Shown: one piece after another, positions 50,370 through 57,999 of the stretch | How the letters are laid out: each line of letters starts with the position of its first letter | How positions within the stretch are numbered: position 1 is the stretch's first letter | Assembly: GCA_038246545.1 (NCBI GenBank) | Contig: JBBRVW010000024.1 | Span: forward strand, 6,576 to 70,575 | Origin: JBBRVW01 sp038246545 | GTDB taxonomy: Bacteria > Actinomycetota > Actinomycetes > JACCUZ01 | Direction: 5' to 3' | Length of the DNA: 64,000 nt | The notes under the pieces: generated by a model | What the model was told of the DNA's origin: nothing | Database searches by the model: none | What the model saw: only the letters and a program-made list of their open reading frames with translations | Program-made: the position numbers and the translations under genes

Positions 50370-51389
50370 TTGCTCGTCCTGGGCACCAACCTGACGCAGG
50401 ACCGCATCATGCGGGTAGCGGCACTCGTTCCCGGCGCGGTCCTCCGCGCCCGCTCCGTCACCACGGCGCCCGGGGGCAAGCCGGTCAACGTCGCCCGCGC
50501 CGCCCGGGCGCTGGGCGGGCAGCCCACCCTGCTGGCCAACTGCCCGGGCGCGGACGGAGCGCGCCTCCTGGAGCAGCTGACGGCGACCGGCCTCGCCGTG
50601 GTCGCCGTCCGGACGTCCGGCGCGCTGCGCACGGCGACCATCGTGCTCGAGGACGACGGGCGCACGACCGTCGTCAACGAGCCCGGTCCCGCACTCGACG
50701 ACGCCGGACGGGTGGCGTTGCTCGACGCCTACGCCGCCGCCCTGGCCGACGAGCGACCAGTTGTCGTGGTCGCGTCCGGGAGCCTGCCACCAGCCGCTCC
50801 GGCCGACCTCTACGCCGAAGTCGTCCGGATGGCCTCGGAGCGCGGGGCCGACACGGTGGTGGACGCCGGCGGAACGGTGCTCGCGGCTGCGCTGCAGGCC
50901 GCGCCGGCGCTGGTGAGCCCGAACCTCGCCGAGGCCGAGGCGGTGCTCCGGGCGCTGGCCGGGACGAGCGCCCCGGCAGGGTCGTGGCCGGCGGGTGGGG
51001 CCGACCCGGTCGAGAAGGTGGACGACACCGGCCACGACGTCGCCGCGCGGTGCGCGGCTGCGGCGGAGGGGCTGGTCGCGGCCGGGGCGCGGGCCGCGCT
51101 GGTGAGCGGTGGTCGGGCGGGCGCCGCCCTGCACACCGGCGACGGGTCGTGGTGGTTCACGGCGCCGCGCGTCACGGTGGTCAACCCGGTCGGAGCCGGC
51201 GACGCCCTGGTCGCCGGGGTGGCGGTGGCTCTCGCACGGGGTGAGTCCCTTCCGGCGGCCGTCCGCTTCGGCGTGGCGAGTGCGGCCGACAGCGTGCGGC
51301 GCCCCGGCCCCGCCGACGTCGAGCCGTCCGCGGTCACCGCGCTCCTCCCGGCAGTGCACGGCACGACGGCAGCGGGGACGAGGGCATGA
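50370..51389 (+). CDS. PfkB-family kinase (1-phosphofructokinase/tagatose-6-P kinase-like)
   Basis: A 339-residue PfkB-family kinase of the 1-phosphofructokinase/LacC subgroup. GTNLTQDRIMRV opens the lid, APGGKPVNVARAARALGGQP near residue 34 is the first signature (K rather than G before PVNVAR, as in this subgroup), and NPVGAGDALVAGVAVAL near 275 is the second, with the catalytic Asp. The start appears to be TTG at 50370, with AGGTGAGGGG upstream; no better codon is in frame. Its stop overlaps the next ATG (ATGA). It diverges from the aldolase gene. A phosphorylated ketose is the likely substrate. Confidence 0.85.
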   Translation: MLVLGTNLTQDRIMRVAALVPGAVLRARSVTTAPGGKPVNVARAARALGGQPTLLANCPGADGARLLEQLTATGLAVVAVRTSGALRTATIVLEDDGRTTVVNEPGPALDDAGRVALLDAYAAALADERPVVVVASGSLPPAAPADLYAEVVRMASERGADTVVDAGGTVLAAALQAAPALVSPNLAEAEAVLRALAGTSAPAGSWPAGGADPVEKVDDTGHDVAARCAAAAEGLVAAGARAALVSGGRAGAALHTGDGSWWFTAPRVTVVNPVGAGDALVAGVAVALARGESLPAAVRFGVASAADSVRRPGPADVEPSAVTALLPAVHGTTAAGTRA

Positions 51390-52414
51390 GCGACACCGCG
51401 CCGTCGCTGCTCCCGCCCAACCAGTTCCCGCACTTCTACCGCGGGGGCGACCGGATCGGAGCGCTGCGGGGCGGACCCGGCGGACCGATGCGGCCGGAGG
51501 AGTGGCTCGGCTCGACCGTGACGCGCTTCGGCGAGGAGACCTCCGGGCTCTCGGTGCTGCCGGACGGCCGCTACCTGCGCGACGCCGTCGCGGCCGACCC
51601 CTGGGGCTGGCTCGGCCCGCAGCACCTGACCGACTTCGGTGAGAGCACCGAGCTGCTCGCCAAGCTGCTCGACCCCGACCAGCGGCTGCCGGTGCACTTC
51701 CACCCGGACCGTGCCTTCGCCCGCCGGCACCTCGGGCTCGACCACGGCAAGACCGAGGCATGGATCGTGCTGGACGCGCCCGAGGGCGCGGGGGTCGGCC
51801 TCGGGTTCGCCGAGCCCATGACCGGGGCCCACGTCCTCGACCTGGTCACCCGGAAGGACAGCGCTGCCCTGCTGGCGGCACTGCACCGGCACCCCGTCCG
51901 CACCGGGGAGACCGTGCTGGTCCCGGCCGGGGTGCCGCACGCCATCGACGCCGGCGTGTTCGTCCTCGAGCTGCAGGAGCCCACCGACCTGTCGGTGCTG
52001 CTGGAGTGGGACGGGTTCGCCGTCGACGGCGAGCGCGACGGCCACCTCGGGCTGGGCTTCCCGACCGTCCTCGACGCACTGCGGCGGGACCCGCTGCCGC
52101 CCGACGAGCGGGCCGACCTCATCCGGGACAGCGGCCTGTCGGGCGGGGACGTGCGCAGCCTGCTCACCCGTCGGGCCGACCCCTGGTTCCGGGCCGACCT
52201 GCTGCCGGGGCACGGCGAGGTCGACGCGGGGTTCGCGGTGTGTCTCGTGCTGGCCGGCTCGGGTCAGGTGAGCACCGAGCGGGCGGGTGTGATCGAGGTG
52301 GCCCGGGGCGCGGCGTTCGTCGTCCCGTGGGCGGCCGGGCGGTGGCAGGTGCACGGGCCGGACGTCGTGGTCTGCCGGCCGCCACGCCCCCCGAACGCCG
52401 CCGGACCCTCGTGA
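51386..52414 (+). CDS. Class I mannose-6-phosphate isomerase-like protein
   Basis: A 342-residue cupin of the type I phosphomannose isomerase family, which interconverts an aldose- and ketose-6-phosphate at a zinc site. LPVHFHPDRAFARRHLGLDH near residue 95 supplies the two histidines; GKTEAWIVL supplies the glutamate, and GVPHAIDAGVFVLELQEPTD near 180 the fourth ligand. Near the C-terminus VIEVARGAAFVVPWAAG is a second cupin half. The close linkage to PfkB and FGGY kinases by ATGA and GTGA overlaps suggests it acts on the same sugar, which may not be mannose. Confidence 0.85.
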   Translation: MSDTAPSLLPPNQFPHFYRGGDRIGALRGGPGGPMRPEEWLGSTVTRFGEETSGLSVLPDGRYLRDAVAADPWGWLGPQHLTDFGESTELLAKLLDPDQRLPVHFHPDRAFARRHLGLDHGKTEAWIVLDAPEGAGVGLGFAEPMTGAHVLDLVTRKDSAALLAALHRHPVRTGETVLVPAGVPHAIDAGVFVLELQEPTDLSVLLEWDGFAVDGERDGHLGLGFPTVLDALRRDPLPPDERADLIRDSGLSGGDVRSLLTRRADPWFRADLLPGHGEVDAGFAVCLVLAGSGQVSTERAGVIEVARGAAFVVPWAAGRWQVHGPDVVVCRPPRPPNAAGPS

Positions 52415-53730
52415 CCGGCGTCCTGGTGGGGGTGGACATCGGCACCACCCGGGTGAAGGCGGTGGCGACCGACCCCGACCTCACCGCCCGCGGCGAGCAC
52501 GCCGTGGTCACGCCGTGGCGGCACGAGGGCGCGAACGCCGACATCGACCCGTTCGCGCTCGCACAGGCGGTCTCGGCCGCCGCCGCGGGTGCCGCCGAGG
52601 CGGCCGGCGCCCGGGCCCTGGCCGTCGGCATCGCGGGGATGTCCGAGACCGGCGTCCTGCTCGACCGGCACGACGCGCCGCTCGCGCCGGCCCTGGCCTG
52701 GCACGACCCCCGCGGGGACTGCGACCTCGTGCGCAGCGAGCTCGGCGACGAGGCCTACCGCAGCATCGCCGGCCGGCCCATCAACGCGGTGTCGAGCCTG
52801 CCCAAGCTGCTGTGGCTGCGCCGGCACGTCGCCGCGGCGCGGCAGGCTGTGCGGTTCCTGTCCGTGCCGGAGTGGGCGGTCTTCTCCCTCGGCGGCGCTC
52901 CCGTCAACGAGCTCTCCCTGGTCAGCCGCACCGGGCTGTTCGACGTCCCGTGTCGACGTCCGTGGGAGGACGCGCTCGCGATGCTCGACGCCGGACCGGC
53001 GTTCCTCGGCGACATCGTCGCCGCCGGCGATCCGGTCGGCCACGCCGGCGATGCGGCGCCGGCGTCCCTGCGAGGAGCGGTGCTCACCGTCGCCGGGCAC
53101 GACCACCAGGTCGCCGCGTTCGCCCTCGGGGCTGCCGTCGACGGCGCCCTGTTCGACTCCCTCGGTACCGCCGAGGCGCTGCTGCGCACGGTCCGGGCGC
53201 CGCTCGACACCCGGTCCATCGACCGGATGGCCCAGGTAGACATCACGACCGGTTGGGCAGTCGTGCCGGACCACCTCTGCCTGCTCGCGGGTCTGCCCAC
53301 CGGGATCTCGCTGGAGCGGGTCGGCGCGATGGTCGGTGCTCCTACGCCGGCCGACCGGATCGAGCTCGGCCGGCGGGCGGTGTCCACCGATCGTTCGGTG
53401 ACGGCGATGCGGGTCTCGGCGACCTACCACGGGCTGACGCTGCACGACGTGGACGACGAGGCCGCTCCCGCGCTGGTGTGGCGGGTCGCCGTCGAGGACG
53501 TCAGCGCCATGAGCGAGCGCATCCTGTCGACCATGGCGATCGAGGTGGGCGCGCACCGGTCGGTGATCGTCGCGGGTGGCTGGCTGAACAACCCGATGGT
53601 GCGCGCGGTCAAGCAGGGGCAGTACGGCGACTTCGGCACCCGTGACCTGGCCGAGCCGGGCGCGGTCGGCGCCGCCGAGATGGCCGGCATCGCCGCGGGA
53701 GTCGTGGCACCGCGCTGGTCGGTCAGCTAG
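52411..53730 (+). CDS. FGGY-family carbohydrate kinase
   Basis: A 439-residue FGGY kinase (actin-like ATPase fold), which phosphorylates gluconate, xylulose, ribulose, fuculose or similar sugars. VGVDIGTTRVKAVATD opens the N-domain, GIAGMSETGVLLD near residue 75 and AWHDPRGDC near 100 fit substrate binding, with the catalytic Asp expected near DPRGD. TVAGHDHQVAAFALG near 225 and DSLGTAEALL near 250 follow, and VIVAGGWLNNPMVRAVKQGQ near 385 is the ATP-binding C-domain. The GTG at 52411 overlaps the previous stop. Its TAG overlaps the LacI gene stop in the palindrome CTAG. Confidence 0.88.
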   Translation: MTGVLVGVDIGTTRVKAVATDPDLTARGEHAVVTPWRHEGANADIDPFALAQAVSAAAAGAAEAAGARALAVGIAGMSETGVLLDRHDAPLAPALAWHDPRGDCDLVRSELGDEAYRSIAGRPINAVSSLPKLLWLRRHVAAARQAVRFLSVPEWAVFSLGGAPVNELSLVSRTGLFDVPCRRPWEDALAMLDAGPAFLGDIVAAGDPVGHAGDAAPASLRGAVLTVAGHDHQVAAFALGAAVDGALFDSLGTAEALLRTVRAPLDTRSIDRMAQVDITTGWAVVPDHLCLLAGLPTGISLERVGAMVGAPTPADRIELGRRAVSTDRSVTAMRVSATYHGLTLHDVDDEAAPALVWRVAVEDVSAMSERILSTMAIEVGAHRSVIVAGGWLNNPMVRAVKQGQYGDFGTRDLAEPGAVGAAEMAGIAAGVVAPRWSVS

Positions 53731-54782
53731 GACGCCACCTGGCGCACCGGCGGGATCTCGCCCGAGCCGCGCACCACGAGCCGGGTCGGGACGACCTGCA
53801 CCGTGAACGGCCCGGTGTCGCCGTCGATCCGGCGGAAGAGCTGCTCGGCCGCGGCCCGGCCGATGGCCTCGGGATCCTGCGCGACGACGGTGACCGGCGG
53901 GTCGAGCAGCTCGCTCAGCAGGAAGTCGTCGAAGCCGACCATCGCCACCTCGTGCTGGCGGCCGAGGGACCGAAGAGCCTTCACGGCCCCGATGGTCACC
54001 AGGTTCTGGGCGGTGAACAGCGCCGTCGGCGGGTCCGGGAGGGTGAGCATCGCCGTCGCTGCCGCCTCGGCGGCCTCGACGGTAGCTGCGTCCCGCGCGA
54101 CCAGCTCGGTCGAGACGGTGAGGCCGGCCGCGCGCAGGGCCGCCAGGTATCCGTCGTACCGCTCGGCCGCGGTGGCGATGCGGGCCAGGTCGCCGAGGAA
54201 GCCGATCCGCAGGTGACCACGCTCGAGCAGGTGCGCCACCCCGTGCGTCGAGCCCTCGCGGTTGTCGGTGAGCACCACGTCGGCGTCGAGCCGGCCGGGC
54301 GCCCGGTCGACGAAGACCAGGGCGGTACCGGCCCGCTGCTCGGGGACGAGGTAGGCGTGGTCCGACCCGGCGGGTATCAGGACCAGGCCGTCGACCCGGC
54401 GGGAGGTGAAGGTCGCCACCAGCTCGCGCTCCCGCTGCGGGGTCTCGTCCAGGCTGCCCGCCAGCACGGCCACGCCGCGGTGGCGGGCCACGTCCTCGAC
54501 GGCGCGGTGCACGGCGGAGGAGAACGGGTTGGCGACGTTCTCCAGCAGCAGGCCGATGGTGCCGGTCCGGCCGTCGGACCGGCGGAGGTTGCGGGCCCCG
54601 GCGTTGAGCTGGAAGTTCAGCTCCTCGGCCGCGGCCCGGACCTTCCCGGCCAGCAGGTCGGAGACGCCCGGCTCGCGGTTGACCACCCGCGAGACCGTCT
54701 TGAGGCTCACCCCGGCCCGCGCGGCGACGTCGCGCATCGTCGCGCGCGGCCGGCGGACCGACGGCCCGGATAACGTTGTCAT
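53727..54782 (-). CDS. LacI-family transcriptional repressor of the sugar cluster
   Basis: A 351-residue LacI/GalR regulator. TMRDVAARAGVSLKTVSRVV at residues 15-34 is the helix-turn-helix, followed by the hinge region (EELNFQLNAGARNLRR). Residues about 60-340 form the periplasmic-binding-like ligand domain (GTIGLLLENVANPFSSAVHR; later MVGFDDFLLSELLDPPVTVV), as in sugar-responsive repressors. The ATG at 54782 begins within an operator half (ATGACAACGTTATC), which predicts autorepression. It diverges from the transporter genes, whose promoter carries a perfect copy of the operator. Confidence 0.93.
   Translation of the reverse strand: MTTLSGPSVRRPRATMRDVAARAGVSLKTVSRVVNREPGVSDLLAGKVRAAAEELNFQLNAGARNLRRSDGRTGTIGLLLENVANPFSSAVHRAVEDVARHRGVAVLAGSLDETPQRERELVATFTSRRVDGLVLIPAGSDHAYLVPEQRAGTALVFVDRAPGRLDADVVLTDNREGSTHGVAHLLERGHLRIGFLGDLARIATAAERYDGYLAALRAAGLTVSTELVARDAATVEAAEAAATAMLTLPDPPTALFTAQNLVTIGAVKALRSLGRQHEVAMVGFDDFLLSELLDPPVTVVAQDPEAIGRAAAEQLFRRIDGDTGPFTVQVVPTRLVVRGSGEIPPVRQVAS
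54769..54780. promoter_or_regulatory. LacI operator O1 over the repressor start
   Basis: GATAACGTTGTC differs from a perfect palindrome by one base. It abuts and overlaps the first codons of the lacI-type gene on the minus strand. The centre AACGTT is typical of LacI-family sites. Confidence 0.65.
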
Positions 54783-54812
54783 CTCGTCTGGTTTCTTTTC
54801 GAGGTGGGGCTC

Positions 54813-54842
54813 TTGACGGGGATGTAAACGCAGGACTACAAC
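54813..54842 (+). promoter_or_regulatory. Promoter of the sugar ABC transporter genes
   Basis: TTGACG (54813-54818) and TACAAC (54837-54842) are separated by 18 bases, a good sigma-70-type match. Transcription should start near 54849, exactly where the perfect operator begins. Confidence 0.6.
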
Positions 54843-54848
54843 TGCCCA

Positions 54849-54860
54849 GACAACGTTGTC
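54849..54860. promoter_or_regulatory. LacI operator O2 at the transporter start site
   Basis: GACAACGTTGTC is a perfect 12-base palindrome starting 6 bases after the -10 element. Its centre is 80 bases from that of O1. Repressor binding here would block initiation; together with O1 it could form a loop. Confidence 0.75.
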
Positions 54861-54903
54861 AAGGCTTCCGCCGGACACGAGACCCAGACGTGAGGACATA
54901 TCG

Positions 54904-56013
54904 ATGATGCGACGCACGAAGGGGACACGCGCCTTCCGACTCGTCGGCGTGGTGGTCGCCGGCATGCTGGGGCTGGCCGCCTGCGGCGGCAGCAGCGACA
55001 CGAGCACCGGCACCAGCAGCGGGTCCGGCGGCGGGTCCGGAAGCGGGGACATCGCGGTCTCGCTGATCACCAAGGACTCGACCAACCCGTTCTTCGTGGC
55101 CATGCAGAAGGGCGCGAAGCAGGCCGCCTCCGACCTCGGGATCAAGATCACCATCGCCTCCGGCAAGGCGGAGGGTGACGACCAGGGTCAGATCGACGCG
55201 ATCGAGAACGCCATCACCGCCAAGCAGAAGGGCATCCTCATCACCCCGATGTCCACCGGCGTCAACAGCGCGATCCAGAAGGCCCGCGACGCAGGCCTGT
55301 TCGTCATCGCGCTGGACACCCCGACCGACCCGCCGGACGCCGTCGACATCACCTTCGCCACCGACAACCGCGAGGCCGGCAAGCTCATCGGCCAGTACGC
55401 CGCCGCCAAGCTCGACGGGCAGAAGGCGGTCATCGCCCTGCTCGACATCTTCGACGACAAGGTCGTCTCGGTCGACTACAACCGCGACCAGGGCTTCCTC
55501 GAGGGCATGGGCATCAGCGACATCGGTGACCCGAAGAAGAACGGCGACGAGCCCAAGACCGGTACGTACTCCGGCGGCGACTACGAGATCGTCGGCAACG
55601 TCGCCACCGGCGCCAACGAGGAGGGCGGCCGCACCGGCATGGAGCAGCTGCTGTCCAAGAACGGCGACATCAACGTCGTCTACACCATCAACGAGCCCAC
55701 CGCGGCCGGTGCCTCGGCTGCGCTGAAGGCGGCCGGCAAGTCCGGCGTCGTCATGGTCTCGGTCGACGGCGGTCGCGCCGGTGTCGAGGCGGTCAAGGCC
55801 GGCACCATCAACGCCACCTCGCAGCAGTACCCACTGAAGATGGCCTCGCTCGGCGTCAAGGCGATCGTCGACATCGTGAAGGACGGGACCAAGCCGGAGA
55901 ACAGCCCGGGGCTGGACTTCTACAACACCGGCGTCACCCTGATCACCGACGAGCCGATGGACGGGGTGGAGAGCAAGGACTCGGCCTTCGGCCTCGAGAA
56001 CGCCTGGGGCTGA
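54904..56013 (+). CDS. Sugar ABC transporter substrate-binding lipoprotein (FrcB-like)
   Basis: A 369-residue periplasmic-binding-protein-like lipoprotein of the ribose/fructose (pentose/hexose) class. Lipobox LGLAAC places Cys near residue 27, then a Gly/Ser linker leads to ISLITKDSTNPFFVAMQKGA-type sequence (here VSLITKDSTNPFFVAMQKGA). GILITPMSTGVNSAIQKARD near 115 and ALDTPTDPPDAVD near 145 are the hinge and ligand sites. VVMVSVDGGRAGVEAVKAGT near 290 is a late conserved strand. It matches FrcB-type fructose binders best, but the ligand is unknown. The ATG at 54904 follows GAGGACA by about 8 bases. Confidence 0.9.
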   Translation: MMRRTKGTRAFRLVGVVVAGMLGLAACGGSSDTSTGTSSGSGGGSGSGDIAVSLITKDSTNPFFVAMQKGAKQAASDLGIKITIASGKAEGDDQGQIDAIENAITAKQKGILITPMSTGVNSAIQKARDAGLFVIALDTPTDPPDAVDITFATDNREAGKLIGQYAAAKLDGQKAVIALLDIFDDKVVSVDYNRDQGFLEGMGISDIGDPKKNGDEPKTGTYSGGDYEIVGNVATGANEEGGRTGMEQLLSKNGDINVVYTINEPTAAGASAALKAAGKSGVVMVSVDGGRAGVEAVKAGTINATSQQYPLKMASLGVKAIVDIVKDGTKPENSPGLDFYNTGVTLITDEPMDGVESKDSAFGLENAWG

Positions 56014-56044
56014 TCCCTTCCCCGTAGTCGAGTCCCACGCGTAC

Positions 56045-56077
56045 GGTGGGGGCAGTTGATCACCCGCTGCCCCCACC
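56045..56077 (+). terminator. Hairpin between binding-protein and permease genes
   Basis: GGTGGGGGCAG (56045-56055) and CTGCCCCCACC (56067-56077) form a perfect 11-bp stem with an 11-base loop, TTGATCACCCG, which contains GATCAC. A stem here often stabilises or attenuates the downstream part, giving more binding protein than permease. Confidence 0.6.
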
Positions 56078-56121
56078 CGTGCGTCAGCCCGCTGTGAGTC
56101 GGCATCTGAAAGGCGGCACCC

Positions 56122-57156
56122 GTGAGCGGAGCGACCCAGACTCCGAGCAGCTACGACGCGGCCGAGGAGTTCCTCGACCGTCGGACCAGGGCTCAGCAGG
56201 TGCAAGCCACCATGCACAAGTACCCCTGGCTCAGCCCGGCCGTCGTGCTGGTCATCAGCGTGATCGTCTTCGGCTTCCTCAACAGCAACTTCGCCACACC
56301 CAACAACCTGTCGCTGATCACCCAGCAGGTGGCGGTCGTGGGTGCGCTCGCCATCGGCCAGACACTGATCATCCTCACCGCCGGCATCGACCTGTCCTGC
56401 GGCGCCATCATGGTCTTCTCGTCGATGGTGATGGCCAAGACCGCGTTCGACTCCGGGATCCCCGGCTGGCTGGCGATCATCCTCGGGCTGCTCGTCGGTG
56501 CCGCGGCCGGCGGGGTCAACGGCGTGCTCGTCACGCGAGTGCGGCTGCCACCGTTCATCGTCACGCTCGGGACCCTCAACATCTTCGTCGCGCTCACCCT
56601 GCTCTACGCGACCGGACGCACCATCCGCGACGCCGAGCTCGCCACCGGGCTGAGCTGGCTCGGCGAGACCTTCTCCGTCGGCCAGGTGCGGGTCAGCACG
56701 GGCGTCGTGCTGATGCTGGTGATGTACGCCTTCTTCGCGTTCGTGCTGCGCTACACCGCCTGGGGCCGGCACGTCTACGCCGTCGGCGACGACGCCGATT
56801 CCGCCCGGCTGGCCGGCATCCAGGTGCAGCGCGTGCTCCTGAGCGTCTACCTGGTGGCCGGTCTGATCTTCGCGATCACCGGGTGGATCCTGATCGGCCG
56901 CGTGGGCGCGGCCAGCCCCAACTCGGGCATCGACGCCAACCTCGACTCGATCACCGCTGTCGTCATCGGCGGCACCAGCCTCTTCGGCGGCCGCGGCACC
57001 GTCCTGGGCAGCCTGATCGGCGCGCTGATCGTCGGCGTCTTCCGCAACGGCCTCACGCTCGCCGGGCTGGACGTCTACTACCAGACCCTGGCCGTCGGCA
57101 TCCTCATCATCCTCGCCGTCTCGGTCGACCAGTGGATCCGGAGGGCACGTACATGA
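56122..57156 (+). CDS. Sugar ABC transporter permease (FrcC/RbsC-like)
   Basis: A 344-residue membrane permease of the branched-chain amino-acid/sugar type. About eight to ten hydrophobic segments begin near residue 40 (SPAVVLVISVIVFGFL). ILTAGIDLSCGAIMVFSSMV near residue 90 and TVVIGGTSLFGGRGTVLGSL-type sequence near 280 (here AVVIGGTSLFGGRGTVLGS) are signatures of the ribose/fructose permeases. It works as a homodimer. The GTG at 56122 follows AAAGG. Its stop overlaps the ATPase start (ATGA). Confidence 0.9.
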   Translation: MSGATQTPSSYDAAEEFLDRRTRAQQVQATMHKYPWLSPAVVLVISVIVFGFLNSNFATPNNLSLITQQVAVVGALAIGQTLIILTAGIDLSCGAIMVFSSMVMAKTAFDSGIPGWLAIILGLLVGAAAGGVNGVLVTRVRLPPFIVTLGTLNIFVALTLLYATGRTIRDAELATGLSWLGETFSVGQVRVSTGVVLMLVMYAFFAFVLRYTAWGRHVYAVGDDADSARLAGIQVQRVLLSVYLVAGLIFAITGWILIGRVGAASPNSGIDANLDSITAVVIGGTSLFGGRGTVLGSLIGALIVGVFRNGLTLAGLDVYYQTLAVGILIILAVSVDQWIRRART

Positions 57157-57980
57157 CCGTCACGTCCGAGCAGACGTCGTCGCCGGCGCAGACCGCACAG
57201 CCGGTGCTGCAGGCGAAAGCGATCGTCAAGACCTACGGCCACGTGGTCGCCCTCGACGCGGTCGACCTCGAGCTGTACCCGGGCGAGGTGCTCGCTGTGA
57301 TCGGCGACAACGGCGCCGGCAAGAGCACGCTGATCAAGTGCCTGTCCGGGGCCGAGAGCCCCAACGGCGGCGAGATCCTGCTCGACGGCACCCCGGTGAA
57401 CTTCCGGTCGCCGCAGGACGCCCGGGTCCACGGCATCGAGGCCGTCTACCAGACGCTGGCGGTCGCACCCGCACTCGACATCGCGAGCAACCTCTTCCTG
57501 GGCCGCGAGACCCGGCGGGCCGGCTTCCTCGGCTCGGTGCTCCGGATGCTCGACATGCCGGGGATGCGCAAGGAGGCCAAGGGCCACATGAGCGCGCTGG
57601 GGATCGGCACGCTGCAGAACATGGGCGCCGCGGTCGAGTCGCTGTCCGGCGGACAGCGGCAGGCCGTCGCGGTCGCCCGCGCCGCCGCGTTCAGCAGCAA
57701 GGTGATCATCCTCGACGAGCCGACCGCCGCGCTGGGCGTCAAGGAGTCCAAGCAGGTGCTCAAGCTGATCCAGAGCATCCGGGAGCGCGGGCTGCCGGTC
57801 ATCCTCATCTCGCACAACATGCCGCAGGTCTTCGAGGTGGCCGACCGCATCCACATCCAGCGCCTGGGCAAGCGCGCCGCGGTCGTGGACCCGAAGAAGA
57901 TCAGCATGAACGACGCCGTGGCGGTCATGACCGGTGCCCTCCAGCTGGCTCCCGACGGCAAGCTGGAGGAGGCCGGCTGA
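57153..57980 (+). CDS. Sugar ABC transporter ATP-binding protein (FrcA-like, single domain)
   Basis: A 275-residue ATPase with one nucleotide-binding domain, like FrcA and unlike the double-domain RbsA/XylG. Walker A GDNGAGKSTLIKCLSGAE is near residue 52, the signature LSGGQRQAVAVARA near 165, Walker B IILDEPTAALGVKESK near 188, and the switch His in LISHNMPQVFEVADR. The single-domain form and neighbours FrcB/FrcC-like fit the fructose-type transporters. It is the last gene of the transporter unit; 19 bases separate it from the converging GMC gene. Confidence 0.92.
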   Translation: MTVTSEQTSSPAQTAQPVLQAKAIVKTYGHVVALDAVDLELYPGEVLAVIGDNGAGKSTLIKCLSGAESPNGGEILLDGTPVNFRSPQDARVHGIEAVYQTLAVAPALDIASNLFLGRETRRAGFLGSVLRMLDMPGMRKEAKGHMSALGIGTLQNMGAAVESLSGGQRQAVAVARAAAFSSKVIILDEPTAALGVKESKQVLKLIQSIRERGLPVILISHNMPQVFEVADRIHIQRLGKRAAVVDPKKISMNDAVAVMTGALQLAPDGKLEEAG

Positions 57981-57999
57981 CGCGGACCGGGCGCGCGCC

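Noticed and set aside
50274..51761. N-terminal extension of the aldolase frame to 775 residues
   Set aside because: The extension runs opposite the PfkB and isomerase genes; GTG at 50273 with AGGAGG gives the normal aldolase length.
54783..54903. A riboswitch in the transporter leader
   Set aside because: The leader is about 55 bases and is explained by the promoter and LacI operator; no conserved aptamer was seen.
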